A stretch of DNA of 64,000 nucleotides. Origin: Hyaloscypha bicolor E. Its lineage: Eukaryota; Ascomycota; Leotiomycetes; Helotiales; Hyaloscyphaceae. Shown here one piece after another: positions 10,515-21,494 of this stretch (its first letter is position 1; every line of letters begins with the position of its first letter). The notes under the pieces were generated by a model that made no database searches, had not been told where the DNA came from, and was given only the letters and a program-made list of their open reading frames with translations. The stretch is taken from contig NW_020194517.1 in the NCBI RefSeq assembly GCF_002865645.1, forward strand, positions 310,001 through 374,000. Direction: 5' to 3'. The position numbers and the translations under genes are program-made.

Positions 10515-11229
10515 GGTCTTAAAGAACTGGAAGGAGAAGACGAGTGTGAAATATTTTTGCATAGGAAATTAGCCGAGTGAGTAAGTGAGTTTGTGATGAG
10601 TGTGTGTTTTTTGTTTGCTTTGCGGAAGACAAGATAAATGTTACGCGAATGCCGGAGGGGTAAATTGTGATTAGAGCAAAATATTGTTCAGACTGATTGG
10701 AAGATTGTTGAGTAAACCTGGGGGCTTGCTTAATGGACATTGCTTGGTAGTAATTTTTCATACAATGTTCTCATTTGGCAGAACATCCATGCAGCAGAAC
10801 ACTTTTTTGATGCAACATTTGAGGTATATTGCCGGGAAACGCAAAACTGGTAAATAGAGAAGCGTTAACGATCATGGCATAAAGATTGAAGTAGCAGGAA
10901 CGGCAAAGCAAGAAGCATCAATGCAATGATAAACCAAACATGGTGTTCGAGCAATTCCCAATAGGGCTGTAGGAGGTAAACCCAAGACATATACTGATGT
11001 GGATCTTCGCAAGTGGATTAATGAAGTTGACTTCCGGAGCTCTGCTTTTCTATTAATAGTGTACACACATACTCGTACAATACTCGCCTTCCCTAATTAT
11101 CTAACAGGTCTCCTCTAGCATCTCTATAGACCCTCTTTTGCAAGCATATCTGCAATGTCAAGGTAGAATGCAATAGCATTGAACCTGTCACTAAATCAGC
11201 AAATACACCACAAACATTGATCACTAAAT
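10515..11229. other. Intergenic, AT-rich, no gene recognised
   Basis: About 700 bp between the tRNA terminator and the 3' end of the lipase gene. The open frames here are short and AT-driven, and I see no domain or repeat. Confidence 0.5.
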
Positions 11230-12253
11230 TTACTTTCTCTCGTTTCCACTCAGTTGCGAAACGGCCCACTTGATCCTATTCGTCCAATTGATCAAGTCCA
11301 AATGAGAAACGTTTACCAATGTCCCCTTATACGCCCCCCATTTCGCACTTTCCACGCTAACCAACCCATCGTTGATCCCCTCCAGCTTCTGCACAATCTT
11401 ATGCGGCTGCCGGAATGCACTCCAAAAGCTGGGTGCGAAAGTAGCCCCGTAAGAAAAGTACCTCACACCCTGAGCATCTGGTGTTTTTGGATTGAACTCT
11501 TCCGCCATGTACTTCCTCGTCAACTGGCTGAAGGCTCCCGTACTGATGCCCAGCCTATCGAAGAATTTGTAAAAATACGGCAGGTAATTAGCACCAATCT
11601 CCTGGAAACAGTAATCCGCGAAAGCAGAACCTCGATGTGGAGTAGCAACCGTCGTCAGAGAGAGGACTTCGACATTATTGGGTTGTAGGCGAGAGATCAT
11701 GTATCGAGCATCCAGACCTCCCATACTGTGTGCTATGATATTAACGCTCTTTCCATTCGCCTTGGTCGCTATATCTTGTCCCAGTTTCGCAGCCCGTTCT
11801 TCGATTGACCCCAAAGCGGGGACCGAGGCGATGATGACCTCGATGCCATTTGCGCGCATTGCGTCTGTGATCCCCCGCCAGTAATGAACTGGAGGAAATG
11901 GGAAGAATTTCGGTACTATCTGGAGCTCGCCGAAACCCATAAGACCGTGTGCTAGGACGACAGGATGTTTTGGAGTAGCTGTCTGCATCAGCGTTATTCG
12001 AAAGAAGACAAACTCCTGGAATATTACCATAATTCTCCCTAATCGTAGCAAAATCATCTTCAATGGCTCTGCCCAATATATTGGTCCTCGGATCTCCGTC
12101 GGTCTTCTTCTCTTTCTGCGCCATACGCATACATCGGTGGCAGGAGAACGTCCTGGATTGATATACTGATGACATGACGATGCTTCTTGGGCGGAAGCGT
12201 ACATTTTGAGAACTCCATCTCGTGCGTGCTACACGAGCTACCAGTATCGTCAT
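11230..12253 (-). CDS. TGL2: Triacylglycerol lipase, TGL2-like, 324 aa, two exons
   Basis: Exons are 12253-12028 and 11978-11230. The intron (GTAATA donor) uses the ACAG acceptor, because only that choice gives the family junction NYATPKHPVVLAHG. Residues 1-50 are rich in Arg and Ser with almost no acidic residues (MTILVARVARTRW...), as in a mitochondrial presequence. The lipase core has the oxyanion-hole HG motif (VLAHGLMGF), the GXSXG-type nucleophile elbow AHSMGG near residue 158, a C-terminal acid loop (GINDGLVSV) and the catalytic His (VSHLDL). Yeast Tgl2 is a mitochondrial lipase acting on short-chain tri- and diacylglycerols. Length fits the family. The substrate is inferred from family only. 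Confidence 0.85.
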
Positions 12254-12718
12254 CGCTGAAGCTTATACATTGAGTTTGGAAGCGTTGGTGAGGAGATTCC
12301 ATTTTGAGGAAGTCGCGCTGGGGAAAGTCATGAACCCATTTTGCGATGGCGGCAGTGACGTCGACTGAATGACCCCTGCAAGCATGTGACTTGAGGCTGC
12401 ATCAGAGCGTACCGTGCGAATAGCTTCACATGGACAATTTGGAGGCACAAAACGTAAGAGGGACATTTTTTGCTTTACTTGAGAGGTTTTCCTACCATGT
12501 AGTTTTTGTAAGATGCAATAGCAGTATCTGCAATCTCGAAGACAAGGATATCATTGTAATACTACGAACTGCACTATAGTTATGCAGCTCCTTCGTAGGC
12601 CCACCGAATTCCCATGCTGAGTTCAAGCCATTCAAAGCTCATGCAAGCATCCATCATTCCGAAAACTCTAGGTCGTACACTCATCCTGTCTCTCCTTCCT
12701 AGGACTCATAGCCTCCGT
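12254..12718. other. Intergenic between lipase and VMA10, no gene recognised
   Basis: This 465 bp stretch should contain the lipase promoter (adjacent to 12253) and the VMA10 3' end. No other coding sequence is evident. Confidence 0.5.
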
Positions 12719-13412
12719 TTATTTCGGCTTCTCAATACGTTCTGGAACGACAGGTGTGATCTCAAAAACGGCCTTCAGTAGATCCTTGACAACCTTGTCT
12801 TGTCCCGTCTTGCCAGCTTCCTTGATCTCCTTCATCTTAGTCTCAGCATCCTTATTCGCATCTTCCTCGGCCTTCTTGTTGCCACTGGTGTGCTACAGAC
12901 CACATAATTAGCATACATACCACACGACGAATCTCCTATGGCAGCTGTAGTTCCCATCTGAATGGAGGAAAGTAAAGCCAGGCTCAACATACTTCCGCCT
13001 CAAACTCCTTGAACTCCTCATCCTTAGATTTCCTGTATGCTTCGATCTCCTTCTTGGCCTCATCTCTTGCCTCCTTTACACGCTTTGTGCGGTCTATCCC
13101 AGTCAGTTCCCCTTCTTTCTCCAGCTCGTATTTGCTTGGGTGGAGCTTTGCTCACATTCTCTAGCTGCGACGCAGTTAGCACTCCGCAACCAATTGATTC
13201 TGCCTCTACACACAGAACCTACCTCTCTGGACAATCTTCTGAGCTTCTCTCTCAGCCTATACGCAATCAGCACCTCCTCTACCATTTCTAACTGCATTCT
13301 CTCGACAAAGGTACGCACATCAAGTAGAGTCTGGATCCCCGCTGAATTCTGTGCCGACTGCGAAACAAATTAGCCCGAGGTTCGGCAGACAGCCGTAGAA
13401 TAGACATACCAT
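12719..13412 (-). CDS. VMA10: V-type ATPase subunit G, 119 aa, six exons including a 9-nt micro-exon
   Basis: Exons: 13412-13410 (ATG only), 13357-13319, 13256-13223, 13164-13156 (nine bases), 13093-12993 and 12892-12719. Spliced, the protein begins MSAQNSAGIQTLLDAEREAQ and continues through IVQRAREYRTKRVKEARDEA. Then follow a long Lys/Glu coiled-coil helix and the end EITPVVPERIEKPK. This is the standard fungal subunit G, part of the peripheral stator stalk (with subunit E) of the vacuolar proton pump, and the length is normal. The micro-exon supplies the residues between Gln-Arg and Tyr-Arg and is required to keep frame and conservation. All donors (GTATGT, GTGCGT, GTAGGT, GTGAGC, GTATGT) and AG acceptors are canonical. 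It is divergent from PET117 over a shared 263 bp promoter. Confidence 0.93.
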
Positions 13413-13675
13413 CTTGCAAGGCTCCTTCTTTTCTTCAAAGCTTGCGCGGTGTGGTTGAGCTCGTTATCGCTGGAGGTGCAAATAGAGAGTTGAGGGTAGC
13501 TCCACTCCAAAAAGCAATGAGCTTCAAACCCCTGCTCGGCTAGTCCACTTTGGTTGTCTTTCATTGCAACGTCCACTTCTCATGACACCTCCAAGTTCTT
13601 CACCATGTCACACTGAAAATTCAATTGCAAAGTCAGGGGAAGGTTCAATCAAGAGGCCGGAAAGCAGGAATCGCC
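13413..13675. promoter_or_regulatory. Divergent VMA10/PET117 promoter
   Basis: This 263 bp segment lies between the two start codons of divergently transcribed genes. Both must be driven from it. No individual site is certain. Confidence 0.55.
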
Positions 13676-13974
13676 ATGTCCCGCGTAGCAAAGCTCACCC
13701 TCGCGGGGACGTCCCTCTTCGCTATTGGCACCATAGTCTTCGTGCACCACGCCCAGCAAGCTGAGAAAGCAGTTCGTCTCTTACACTCCCAAAACCAGTA
13801 GTGTCGAAGCTAATGCAGGCTCAGGCAATGCACCAAGGCGTAGTCCGAGACGTGGAGCAGCAGCGATTAAAGAAGGAACGCCAGCTCGATTTCGAGATGC
13901 AGAAGGCCCTGGAAGAGGAATACAAGAAAATTCAAAGTGTACACGATGGAGGGACAGTACTGAATAAACAATGA
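13676..13974 (+). CDS. PET117: Cytochrome c oxidase assembly factor PET117, 81 aa, two exons
   Basis: Exons are 13676-13771 and 13825-13974. The protein starts MSRVAKLTLAGTSLFAIGTI, a single membrane-type helix near the N-terminus, then FVHHAQQAEKA. After the intron it runs AMHQGVVRDVEQQRLKKERQ, a charged helix, and a short tail. This is the typical layout of Pet117, a small mitochondrial inner-membrane protein needed for cytochrome oxidase assembly and linked to heme A synthase in yeast. The intron has donor GTTCGT. The acceptor is placed at GGCTCAG to give EKA|AMHQG; an acceptor nine bases earlier would add two or three residues and cannot be excluded. Confidence 0.9.
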
Positions 13975-14378
13975 TGACGCAACTCTGTTCCCCTTATAAA
14001 TCTCTCCTCTGTGTATCATGAACGGAATTGGTGTCCAACAGCAAGCATTGGGCGGCGAATCGGCTCATTTCTCAAGACAAAAGTAAACGGGATGGCAGCA
14101 TAAGCATATCACAGGAGGGCACTAAAAGAATCCAGATCATTCCTGCATTCATTTCCCTGAGATCTAGATATGGTACAATAAGGGGGTTCCGCTTTGGGCC
14201 TCCCATGGCAAACGAACTTGGCGGTATTAAACTATGCAAATGTTTTCGAGGACCTTTTCTTCCATTCTCGCTCCTTCCCAAACGCCCCGATATGCAAAGA
14301 CTTTCTCCTCTCCCCGACCATGTCTCCTTTTCTCATCATACATTCTTACATCTCCCCCTCCATTTCCCCACCACTCGC
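13975..14378. other. Convergent 3' region between PET117 and RPB2
   Basis: This 404 bp stretch lies between the stop codons of two converging genes, so it holds their 3' untranslated regions and polyadenylation signals. No coding evidence was seen. Confidence 0.5.
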
Positions 14379-17300
14379 TCAGCGAACTGAAATCCCGGAT
14401 CGCTTGGTGAACATTCTAGATGCGATGTTCATCGATGCCAGCTCTTGGAAGAGTAACTTGGCAGCGTAGGGAATGTGGATCTGAGAAATCTTGGTTTTGT
14501 TCTTGCAAGGTCTGCACTCGAAAGATTGTGTGGAAAGTTTACTATTGCATGTCAGCGTTAAATTCCCCAGGAATGGTTGAAACTTACGCAATCGGTGTCA
14601 TAAGTCCACAGATGTCACAAACGTGGACTCTGAAAGCATCCGATACCTCGAACAATCTCTCCTTCAAGAAAGCACTTGCTCCGTGAGAGATCATACAATC
14701 ACGCTCCATTTCTCCGAAACGAAGACCACCATCTCTAGCACGACCTTCCACTGGCTGTCTTGTCAGAATCTGAACAGGCCCTCTGGCTCGCGCGTGGATC
14801 TTGTCATCGACCATGTGACGAAGACGTTGGTAGTAAGTTGGACCCAGGAATACTTGTGCCATAAGCTTGCGTCCAGTATGGCCATGATACATGATCTCAA
14901 AGCCACGAGATTGATACCCATGATCACGGAGGAGCTTGGAAACTGAATCAACAGTGACTTCCGTGAAGGGTGTAGCGTCACCTTCAAGACCTCGGAGCGT
15001 GGAGACCTTACTCAATTGACATTCAATCAAATGAGCAATTGTCATACGAGACGGAATGGCATGAGGATTGATGATCAAGTCCGGCACGATTCCCTGCCTA
15101 GTAAAAGGCATATCCTCTTGTCGGTAGGTAATACCGATAGTTCCCTTTTGACCGTGACGAGAAGCAAACTTATCGCCAATCTGTGGGATCTTGGTTGTTC
15201 GCATTCGTACCTTCACGAAGCGGAGACCTTCGGCATTGGTTGTGATGAGGACCTGGTCGACAATACCGTTCTCCGTGCTACGCAAGGGAGTGGATGCATC
15301 TCGCTTGACATGTGCCTTTGTACGCTGCCCAAGCTCTTCGGCATCTGGTGCAATTGGCGCAGTCTTGCCGATGATGATATCCTCTCCCGAAACACGAACA
15401 CCTGGCGCGACGATTCCATCATCATCGAGCTTGTCATAAGTCCCATGCTTCAGTTTCAATGTATCTTGTCTAAATGGCTTCTCGAATTGTTCAACCACAT
15501 TCATGCCAATACGCTTCTCCTGGTCTGTGTAGGCACGATAGAACAGACTTCGGAAAAGGCCACGATCGATGCTACTCTGGTTCATGATGACGGAATCTTC
15601 TTGGTTGTATCCAGAGTAACAAGCAATGGCGACAATGGCGTTCTGACCGGCGGGAAGTTCTCGGAATTTCAAGAACTCCATAGAACGAGTAGTTGCAAGA
15701 GGCTTCTGTGGATAGTACAGAATGTTCGCCATGGTGTCCATACGCTGGTCAAAGTTTGTGAGGAACACTCCCATAGCTTGCTTGCCCATAGCGGATTGGT
15801 AAGTATTACGGGGAGACTAGACGGTCAGCGATGAATTAAAGAAATGCGTACGCATAGTAACCTACCTGATTATGATCTGGGAAGGGAATAATGCTCGCGC
15901 AAATTCCCAAAATCATACTTGGATGAATCTCACAATGAGTCCAAATATGCGCTGTAGGGTTCATTGGAGCTTTCACTCTCTTGTTCAAGTCTCCACTCTC
16001 GTCCGGGCGAATCTGGTATCCAGCCTGGAGTTGTCTTGAAATATCCAAATCTTCTGGGGTCATGACGATCATGACTGTCTCTTCCTCCTCGGCATCAACA
16101 TACTCCACTACACCCTCATTGATCAGTCCTTGGAAACCGAAGTAGCCTTGCTCTGCTTTTGCCTCCGCATCCAAATTGGCGGCCATGGCCTGGTCATCTT
16201 CCAATCTTCGAATATGATCCTTGTTCAGAACTAGGTTGCCTTTATTAGGGCTATCGACATCGTTGTCGATGACAAATAGCGGCCTGCAAACTCTCCCGGC
16301 ATCTGTGAAAATCTTGAACTCTCGATCTCGAATATCTCGAATCAGAGAGACTTCATGAGAAATTAAGTGGGATCTTCGAAGATTCTGAACAGTCTTGACG
16401 AGGTGGGCTGGGTCTCTGTGAACACCCACCCAGACACCATTAACGAAGACTTTGGTGGCGTTCGGCGACCGCAAAGGTTCGTATTCCTCAAGAACTTCCA
16501 TGTTCCGCTGGATCATAAACTCGATGATAGGATCGCTGGGAGTACCAACGGTCACATAGCACATGAGTGCCAAATTCTTGACGAGACCACAAGCTTGTCC
16601 CTCAGGAGTCTCAGCTGGACAGACCAGACCCCAATGAGTGTTGTGCAGTTGACGAGGCTTCGCAATTTTCCCATCACGGCCAATAGGGGTATTAGTTCGG
16701 CGTAGATGAGAAAGAGTAGAAGCAAAGGTATATCTGTTGAGTACTTGGGAGACACCAGCAGTTGAGCTAGCTGCCTTCTTTTGATCACCCCAGTTTCCTG
16801 TGGCCAAGGAGTATTTGAGACCATTTGTGAGTGTAGTTGCCTTGACTCCGAGCGTGAGATTGAACTCGCGATTGTTCTCTACGCATCTTTGGAGGTATTT
16901 ATAGACGTCTTGAGTAAGTCTGCGGAACAAACTTCGGAAAAGCTTCGCAAGTAGCGGGCCGGCCAGATCCAATCGCTTCTTTCCAAAATGATCTCGATCA
17001 TCAGTTTCGCGACGACCAAGAGCGCACTGCAACATCTTATGGACCATGTAGCCCAAGAAGAACGCCTTGCGGGTCTCGCTGCCTTCCTTTTGAGAAATAT
17101 GGGGAAGCAGCTCCTTCTGCATGATATCGCGAGCGTACTTGACACGTTTGTCACGGGTCAATGTCGCTCCACTACCACGCTTGCCAATAAAGTCCAAGGC
17201 AACTTCTCGGTCCTGGATGACAAAAGCCTCTTCGATACAGGGTTTCAGCATCTCCAGCATTTGGGTATCTGTACGGTCATAGCAAATGTGGTTTAAGATG

Positions 17301-18256
17301 TCCTCGTCAGAGACGACACCGAGCGCTCGGAATACGACAGCGATCGGGATATCGGTCTTGATATATGGTAAAGTTGATTTGATAGTTTGGCCGAAACCAC
17401 CTCTCTGACCATCGCCTTTTGCGAAAAGCTTGATGGTCATCGATGAGATCAGACGCGACCCCTTCTCGAGAGCGCTTCGAATCTCGGCAATGAATGGAGT
17501 AGGACTGGGCGGTGCCTTCTTGAATACCTGGACGATGTTCGCTGCACTGCGCTCCTGCGCGATCAGGACTTTTTCGCTGCCGTTGATGATGAAGTAACCA
17601 CCTTGGTCGTATGGACATTCGTTCCAGGCATAGAGATCGTCTTCATCGAGATCCTTCAATATGCAGTATTTCGATTTCAGCATAATGGGAAGCTTCCCAA
17701 TGAAGACCCGATCCATTGCCGGCTCTCCTTTATCCCCAACCTGTCCACCATCTTCATCTTCCCAGAGCAGTCTTGTCGGAATCTCGCCACTTCTGGCCAT
17801 CTCTGCCTCCTGCTCTTCATCAAGCTCATTGAGAGGAATGTCGCGCTCCACAGCCACCGATACCTTCTTTGTCATTTCGAGGTACAGAGGGCTCGAGTAG
17901 GTCAGGTTTCGCAGTCGCGCTTCTTGGGGTAGCATGACTTGTGTACTTCCATCGCCTTCTGTCATTGCTGGCCGCGACAACAAGACCGTACCAAACTTGA
18001 TCTCATATCTTCGAACGGTGATAGGGTTGTCTTCGGAGTGTGGTGGATTGTTCTGATCGAGGGTGAGTTGTGAGTTCTCCTCTACCAATTCCTGCATCGT
18101 CGTAGACACAAATTCATCGAAAGAATCGAGCTGTTGTGAGACTAGACCTTTGGACTCGAAGAACGATGAGATAACCGTCCAGCAGTCCTCGGCCGTGATC
18201 CCAGCGTCCTCCTCCCCATACTCATCGTACTCGTAGCCTTCTTCGTATTCAGCCAT
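14379..18256 (-). CDS. RPB2: DNA-directed RNA polymerase II second-largest subunit, 1260 aa
   Basis: Three exons: 18256-15866, 15816-14588 and 14541-14379. The introns have donors GTAGGT and GTAAGT and normal AG acceptors, and the phases close. The protein begins with the acidic fungal leader [17 protein letters not shown] and contains the expected Rpb2 blocks. These are the protrusion, the lobe ([14 protein letters not shown]), the fork ([39 protein letters not shown]), the hybrid-binding domain ([31 protein letters not shown]) and the clamp. The C-terminal zinc site is split by the last intron ([12 protein letters not shown] ... ECRPCKN). The size agrees with other fungal Rpb2. Rpb2 forms one side of the active-centre cleft and carries out mRNA synthesis with Rpb1. 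It is a standard phylogenetic marker, so it can place the organism. Confidence 0.98.
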
Positions 18257-19316
18257 CTTGAAAGGTCCCGGAGTCGCAAGAACCGTATATTAGAGCAAAA
18301 GAGGTGGATGGAGGTGCGCTCGAGATGCGGAAGAAGTTGAGAGGAGCTGTCGCCTTCAGCGAGATCGAGGCGCGTGTCGCCCCGAGGCCTGGGTGACTCT
18401 AGTAGGGGAAAAAAGATGGCATTAAGATCAACAGCAGCCCCAATAAGAGATTCTGAGTTTGACGGGGAGATCTGCGCAGTGTTGGGGTGTCGTCCTCGGA
18501 CGATGTCGTTGATAGAATATTTTGGACTTGCCTCTCTTCGATGTCTGTATTTCTGAAGGGGCGCAAGAGCGGCTAGTCCCAAATAGGCAAAAGCGGGTTT
18601 GACGAGGCTGACTACAGGGCATTGTCAACGACGCAAAGTCCATGCCGCAGCCTTGGAGCCTCCTATTCACTCTTTGAAGGAAATTTCTGACTTCAAAATG
18701 ACTTTTAAGCTGTCCGAATTGCATATAACCGGGAGCTAATGGAAGAATTCGAGGTTTTCGGCGATATATCGAGCGGAAGCCAGCCCTCACGCCTTTCAGA
18801 GCCCCTGAACGGCGGAAGGCGTGGAGATGGAAACAGTGCTGGCTGGCCGCAAAATTAAGGAGGTTGGTTTTTTCTCAACTAATCATATCGCTCGGCCGTA
18901 ATGGTATTAAAGCGCCGAAACAAGCGTTCCGCATTTAAGGTTATCAAGTGAACGGGGAAGTACTTAGAGCGGTGACTCGCGGTGTGTAGAAAAAGCGGCA
19001 CTCATTTCAATGCCTCAAGCCAAGCTGGATAATGGGAATCCTTCCTCTCTAAATGCACACATGCGATATTGTGCATTCAAAATTTACTCCCTTGGAATAT
19101 CTCGGAAATTGTAGAATACTGGTTACCTGCCCCTCGCGAATCCAAATGAATGGAGCCCTCACAAGAATGTCCAACTTTGGCTTGGGACATTGAAAGTTCA
19201 AGGTTCAGTCCCTCTTTTCCAACCCGCCGCGAAGGCAATCAATTTGCGTTTGCTGCGTCACATATGCCGGATACACTGCAAAGGACGTTGCATTTCTGCT
19301 TTTATCTACCAACGCT
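18257..19316. other. RPB2 upstream region and gene-free spacer
   Basis: The first few hundred bases next to 18256 should be the RPB2 promoter and 5' leader. The remainder, to the alcohol dehydrogenase relic, has only short overlapping open frames without recognisable content. Confidence 0.5.
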
Positions 19317-20125
19317 TTATACGTTCTCCTCTGCTGCATATTTCCCATTCACGTGCACGTATCTGTATCTCGCAATACCCTTGCCCATATCGAGAACCGC
19401 TGGATTCGCGTCCTTCAGCGGCCGCTCTTGGATGAAAGGATGGATCTTGTTCTTTGTAGCAACTCGAGCATCTGAACATTATCAGCAGGAGAACCAATGG
19501 CTGATCCACCCAGCTTGGCATCCTTTGTGATGAGAGCAAAGCCGTTAAATACTGGGATCTTATCCTCGGGCGCGCCGACCTGGAAGGAGAAGTTAGTGCA
19601 TGCTCAATACAAGAAACTAGGAGTGCCACTCACCTAGATGGATTGCCCGTTCGTCCTCAAAAGATGGATATATTCTACAATAGGCATATTCAGGCTTGAT
19701 ACTATCAAAACGGTGAGATCGAGACTTCAAGAATTGGCCTTGTTCCAGCTATCCTCAAAGACCCGGAATTAGCATACTGCTTTCAGATATTTCCCGGATA
19801 GAATGTTCCAAAAGCTGTTGGACATTGTGACAAGAGGGTTTGATATTTCGAGAAGTTGGAGCTTACCCTTTATCTTCTGTAGCGATGGATTTGGTGCCAC
19901 CCATCCTCATCGCATCGTCCTTCTTCGAGTTTGTTCTTGAGATGGCTACCACTTCATCACATTTTGAAGCCTTGGCCCACAAGCGCCCAAAGTGCCACAA
20001 TCCACCCACACCAACAATCCCCACTCTCCTTCCGGGGCCAGCACCATTCTTCACCGAGGGGCTTCAGACCGTTACACCTCCACACATCATCGAGGCTGCT
20101 TCAGCTGAGGAGCAGACATTGAATG
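19317..20125 (-). pseudogene. Zinc alcohol dehydrogenase (ADH6/cinnamyl type) pseudogene
   Basis: Fragments of one enzyme lie in order on the minus strand but in different frames. Near 20110-19866 there is AEAASMMCGGVTV, an in-frame TGA where the family has Tyr, then PGRRVGIVGVGGLWHFG with the NADP-binding glycines and VVAISRTNSKKDDAMRMGG. Near 19690-19670 is a 'YIHLLRTNG' remnant. From about 19590 comes VGAPEDKIPVFNGFALITK followed by KLGGSAIGSP. The tail after a one-base deletion is intact to its stop, with IHPFIQERPLKDANPAVLDM and IARYRYVHVNGKY. The N-terminal half with the catalytic zinc ligands was not found. Family members reduce cinnamyl and other aldehydes with NADPH. Stops and at least two frameshifts make it non-functional. 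Confidence 0.85.
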
Positions 20126-20855
20126 TACTAAAATGAGACTGAACATATAGAGGAAAGGCATTCGAAAGGTCTAAGTTGTCTTGGGACACTGAAGATCAAT
20201 ACTATTTTTTAATCCACCGCGAGAATATATTCTGAAAAGTCAGATTCTATATGATCGGCTTCATATTTGCCCGCAGATTCTTCTTCCGGAAGCTGTTCGT
20301 GAGTTTGGCATGGGTGAACTATTCCTGGATTTTCAGACAAGGGCCCCTGCATGACAATGTACCATAAGCATGCTGTAAGTCATAGACGAATGCCAGCGCT
20401 ACTTTGAAGGGTAGCTTTCTTCGCCGGGGTGCTTTGGATACCAAGCTGAACGGTCGACTTCACCCGATGCATTTGCATTACGGTCGATCACCATCAGAGC
20501 TTCGTAAGCTTCAATCGGCGTCGGGGTAACTTCATTGGACTCAGCTACTGCGGTAACAATCTGTATGATATGCTTTTTCAGGATCATGCCAGCGTAACAC
20601 AGGCTTTTTCCTATTGTTCTAAGAATAAACAATACTTCCTCCTCGACATTTCGTCTGTACCAGTTCATTCGGACCGTTTCCAGACGCAAATATCAAGTCA
20701 GGTGGGAAGAAGCCAGCTGGCGTTCTATAAAGCAATCAACACCCTTTACTTTCGCTATTCTCAGTAACACCATCAACTTGATTAGCAACTTATTGTCCTT
20801 GATAAATAAAAATAGTCGTTGAGTTGTTGAACGAGTATCTTCTCAAACATCAGCC
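20126..20855. other. Spacer with an unassigned minus-strand open frame
   Basis: Between the ADH relic and the defensin-like gene. A minus-strand frame at 20689-20399 contains PTPIEAYEALMVIDRNANAS, which has a coding-like composition. I recognise no family and find no convincing start, so it may be another gene remnant. The last 100 bases should hold the promoter of the defensin-like gene. Confidence 0.35.
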
Positions 20856-21222
20856 ATGCAGCTATTCAAATACCTCATCCTCTTCGTCAGTGTTACTGTC
20901 GCGATGCCTTCTGCAGAGCAAGTGAGTTGTGACTTCATCATTAGACTGCCCCCAATTAACCTTTTCAAGCTCTCTCCACGAAGTTGCTCGAAGAGTGAGT
21001 TACGTTCAAAACTTGACCCACACATAGCTGTCTGACCATGACGCAGCCGTTTGCGTTAATCATTGTTGTGCCCAATCTGGCTGCAATGGGTATCTCTACT
21101 GTACCAATTCACATGTGAGTCGTGCTGTGAAGACATATATTCGATGCTAGCGAGAATATGGACCTGACCGAAACCGGCAGTGTTCTGGAAATTCATGCGT
21201 TTGTGACTGCAGGTATGACTAG
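20856..21222 (+). CDS. Secreted ten-cysteine defensin-like peptide, 66 aa, four exons
   Basis: Exons are 20856-20921, 20970-20994, 21047-21114 and 21181-21222; all introns are 48-66 nt with GTGAGT donors and TTAAC or CTGAC branch sites. The precursor has a signal peptide (MQLFKYLILFVSVTVAMPSA) and a very short pro-segment ending in Pro-Arg. The mature part of about 40 residues has ten cysteines: C-x4-C-x3-CC-x4-C-x5-C-x4-C-x4-C-x-C-x-C. The CxxxC (CVNHC) plus terminal CxC is the signature of the cysteine-stabilised alpha-beta fold, and the spacing resembles fungal defensins of the plectasin type with extra cysteines. Such peptides act mainly as antimicrobials; its activity here is not known. 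The last exon may instead splice at 21212 (GTATGA) into a slightly different C-terminus. No long ORF covers it. Confidence 0.65.
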
Positions 21223-21494
21223 GATAGAACTTGAAAGCCGACAGCGGTCTGAAATTGATGTCTATTCATGGCAAATTAGGCTAGGGTGACTTGAAGCTGA
21301 TCATCTGTGTTATTCTTGCCATTTCATGTCCTATGAGTATAACAATGGAGCACGCCTTCTTCATGAAACCCTTTGTACAGCATGTCAATTCTACTTCCCA
21401 TATTATAGGTTGTTATTGTGACCAATGACACCTTCCCTAACCGAATATTTATAGTTCACCTCCACTCCGTCCTTGCCGTCATGATAAAGCTAAA

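Noticed and set aside
20399..20689. Independent protein gene on the minus strand
   Set aside because: Composition is coding-like but there is no recognised family, no clear ATG context and the neighbourhood is decayed; left as unassigned.
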